From Fasciola hepatica (lineage: Eukaryota; Platyhelminthes; Trematoda; Plagiorchiida; Fasciolidae), in assembly GCA_948099385.1 (NCBI GenBank), contig CANUEZ040000191.1:9238001-9302000 (forward strand): a stretch of DNA of 64,000 nt, written 5' to 3'. A model generated the notes under the pieces. It ran no database searches and was not told where the DNA came from. It saw only the letters and a program-made list of their open reading frames with translations. This document shows positions 63,828 through 64,000 of the stretch, in pieces. Position 1 is the first letter of the stretch; each line of letters opens with the position of its first letter. Position numbers and translations under genes: made by a program.

Positions 63828-63875
63828 CACTGCTGATGAGTCGAGTCCGAACAAGGATGAAACAGCTGTACTGTG
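63828..63875 (+). ncRNA. Last hammerhead copy, with a CTGTG stem I strand
   Basis: The 3' stem I strand is CTGTG, a U-U mismatch at the second pair. The other elements are consensus. Confidence 0.72.
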
Positions 63876-64000
63876 AGTGCTTCCATGGATTTCAATGCTC
63901 AGTTGAGCGTTCAAGCTGCTTGATCAATCACATTATACAAATCCATTCTAATCTATTCTAATATAATCTCCTTCTACTAATCAATTGCATGCATAGTAAG

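Larger units (their letters stand above)
70..63875 (+). ncRNA. Complete list of hammerhead ribozyme loci (145, CTGATGA start positions)
   Basis: Each locus spans from 5 nt before to 42 nt after the listed first base of CTGATGA (or its variant); predicted cleavage follows the base at +37. Starts: 75, 515, 955, 1400, 1840, 2280, 2720, 3165, 3605, 4044, 4484, 4924, 5369, 5814, 6254, 6694, 7139, 7579, 8019, 8464, 8904, 9344, 9784, 10224, 10664, 11104, 11544, 11984, 12424, 12864, 13317, 13757, 14210, 14658, 15103, 15543, 15996, 16444, 16889, 17329, 17774, 18214, 18654, 19099, 19544, 19992, 20422, 20867, 21307, 21737, 22182, 22627, 23057, 23502, 23947, 24387, 24818, 25268, 25708, 26139, 26589, 27029, 27460, 27905, 28350, 28780, 29225, 29655, 30100, 30540, 30980, 31425, 31870, 32310, 32750, 33191, 33631, 34072, 34512, 34952, 35399, 35850, 36290, 36731, 37171, 37611, 38055, 38485, 38930, 39370, 39810, 40250, 40690, 41130, 41569, 42009, 42448, 42888, 43328, 43768, 44208, 44652, 45092, 45532, 45977, 46422, 46862, 47302, 47742, 48182, 48622, 49072, 49517, 49962, 50407, 50852, 51466, 51896, 52272, 52717, 53162, 53602, 54047, 54489, 54931, 55373, 55818, 56263, 56710, 57155, 57602, 58042, 58487, 58932, 59379, 59819, 60264, 60711, 61158, 61605, 62057, 62504, 62944, 63391, 63833. 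Confidence 0.88.
1..64000 (+). repeat. Hammerhead-ribozyme satellite array, about 440-bp unit, head-to-tail
   Basis: The entire window is a tandem array in a single orientation, entering and leaving mid-array. Spacing between successive CTGATGA landmarks is mostly 440 or 445 bp, with a range of about 430-453 bp. One spacing of 614 bp contains a truncated unit and one of 376 bp contains a 64-bp deletion. In unit order from the ribozyme cleavage site the blocks are: CAGTGAGTGCTTCCATGG; an imperfect inverted repeat GCTCA-GT-TGAGC; a second one ATGAT-CA-ATCAT; a (TCTAA)n tract; CTACTACTAATCAATTGCATG; a variable middle block (usually TTGGTTGTACTTAGGCCCC); GTCGATCGGTGTGCGCGAAG; the TTCAAATTTGAA palindrome or its C-to-G variant; TAGTGTAGATGTTG; CCATCCCGGATAGCC; GTTCGATTC; and the ribozyme. 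No other gene type was recognised. A unit length that is not a multiple of three, together with 5-bp steps, argues against coding. Confidence 0.98.

Noticed and set aside
365..63895. Recurrent reverse-strand open frames of 65-88 codons with near-identical proteins beginning MKSMEALT, one per unit
   Set aside because: They are antisense to the ribozyme and repeat only because the DNA repeats. Most begin at TTG in place of ATG, their ends shift with single-base variants (70, 74 or 88 codons depending on the C/G palindrome switch), unit length is not a multiple of three, and I see no promoter, domain or coding-like substitution pattern.
1..64000. CRISPR array
   Set aside because: The repeat unit is about 440 bp with no short repeat-spacer alternation; differences between units are scattered substitutions and indels.
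1..64000. Second ribozyme on the reverse strand
   Set aside because: I looked for the reverse complement of CTGANGA followed at suitable distance by that of GAAA in the consensus unit and found none.
1..64000. LTR, primer-binding site or reverse transcriptase of an autonomous retroelement
   Set aside because: No long open frame, no terminal repeats distinct from the unit, and no RT motif in any frame shown by the sequence.
1..64000. Viroid or satellite-virus sequence
   Set aside because: The hammerhead is shared with such agents, but an integrated 64-kb array with DNA-level block duplications fits genomic satellite DNA, and no viral gene is present.

Overview
The whole window is one satellite-DNA array: about 145 head-to-tail copies of a roughly 440-bp unit, all in the same orientation, running off both ends. 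I found no protein-coding gene, tRNA, rRNA, IS element or CRISPR array. A megasatellite of this kind, with step-wise unit-length variation and local multi-unit duplications, points to a eukaryotic, probably animal, genome assembled from long reads. I cannot name the species. Satellites carrying hammerhead ribozymes are established in newts, schistosomes and Dolichopoda cave crickets, and related tandem elements (retrozymes) occur widely in metazoans.

The key content is a self-cleaving RNA motif. Every full-length unit carries, on the + strand, a type I hammerhead ribozyme. It has a 5-bp stem I (CACTG/CAGTG), the CTGATGA core, a stem II arm, GAAA, a very short stem III (ACA-GC-TGT) and a GUA cleavage triplet. 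By eye, 145 loci carry the motif and about 138 keep every core residue I checked; the exceptions are listed. A tandem transcript would be expected to cut itself into monomers of about 440 nt with defined ends. This suits circularisation and a retrozyme-like life cycle, but that is inference.

Unusual points in the ribozyme are a 5-nt direct duplication (GAGTC GAGTC) at the base of stem II, which gives two competing stem II registers, and a palindromic stem III (ACAGCTGT) that would favour a dimeric (double) hammerhead. About 60 nt apart and upstream of the ribozyme lie a possible A-box and B-box pair, a tentative internal Pol III promoter.

Layout. Positions 1 to about 11.6 kb hold units with the CGGTG stem I variant, the dead GTAA-core lineage, and 4- and 5-unit blocks. 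From 11.6 to 21 kb there are 1786-bp (4-unit) and 885-bp (2-unit) duplications. From 21 to 32 kb there are three separate 3-unit duplications (about 1320, 1321 and 1325 bp). From 32 to 51 kb there are 2-unit duplications and a subfamily with a replaced segment (GGTCATTTTCAGG). At 51.1 to 52.1 kb there is a degenerate seam with a 266-bp deletion removing one ribozyme and a 64-bp deletion, both at short direct repeats. From 52 to 64 kb there is a distinct subfamily (TTTTAGGAAGAGAGGTCG), GUU cleavage-site variants and T7 runs.

Each unit also has a (TCTAA)n tract whose copy number explains most of the 5-bp length steps. The many reverse-strand open frames of 65-88 codons are antisense shadows of the repeat and are not annotated as genes. 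All unit positions and variants were read by eye, without alignment software.
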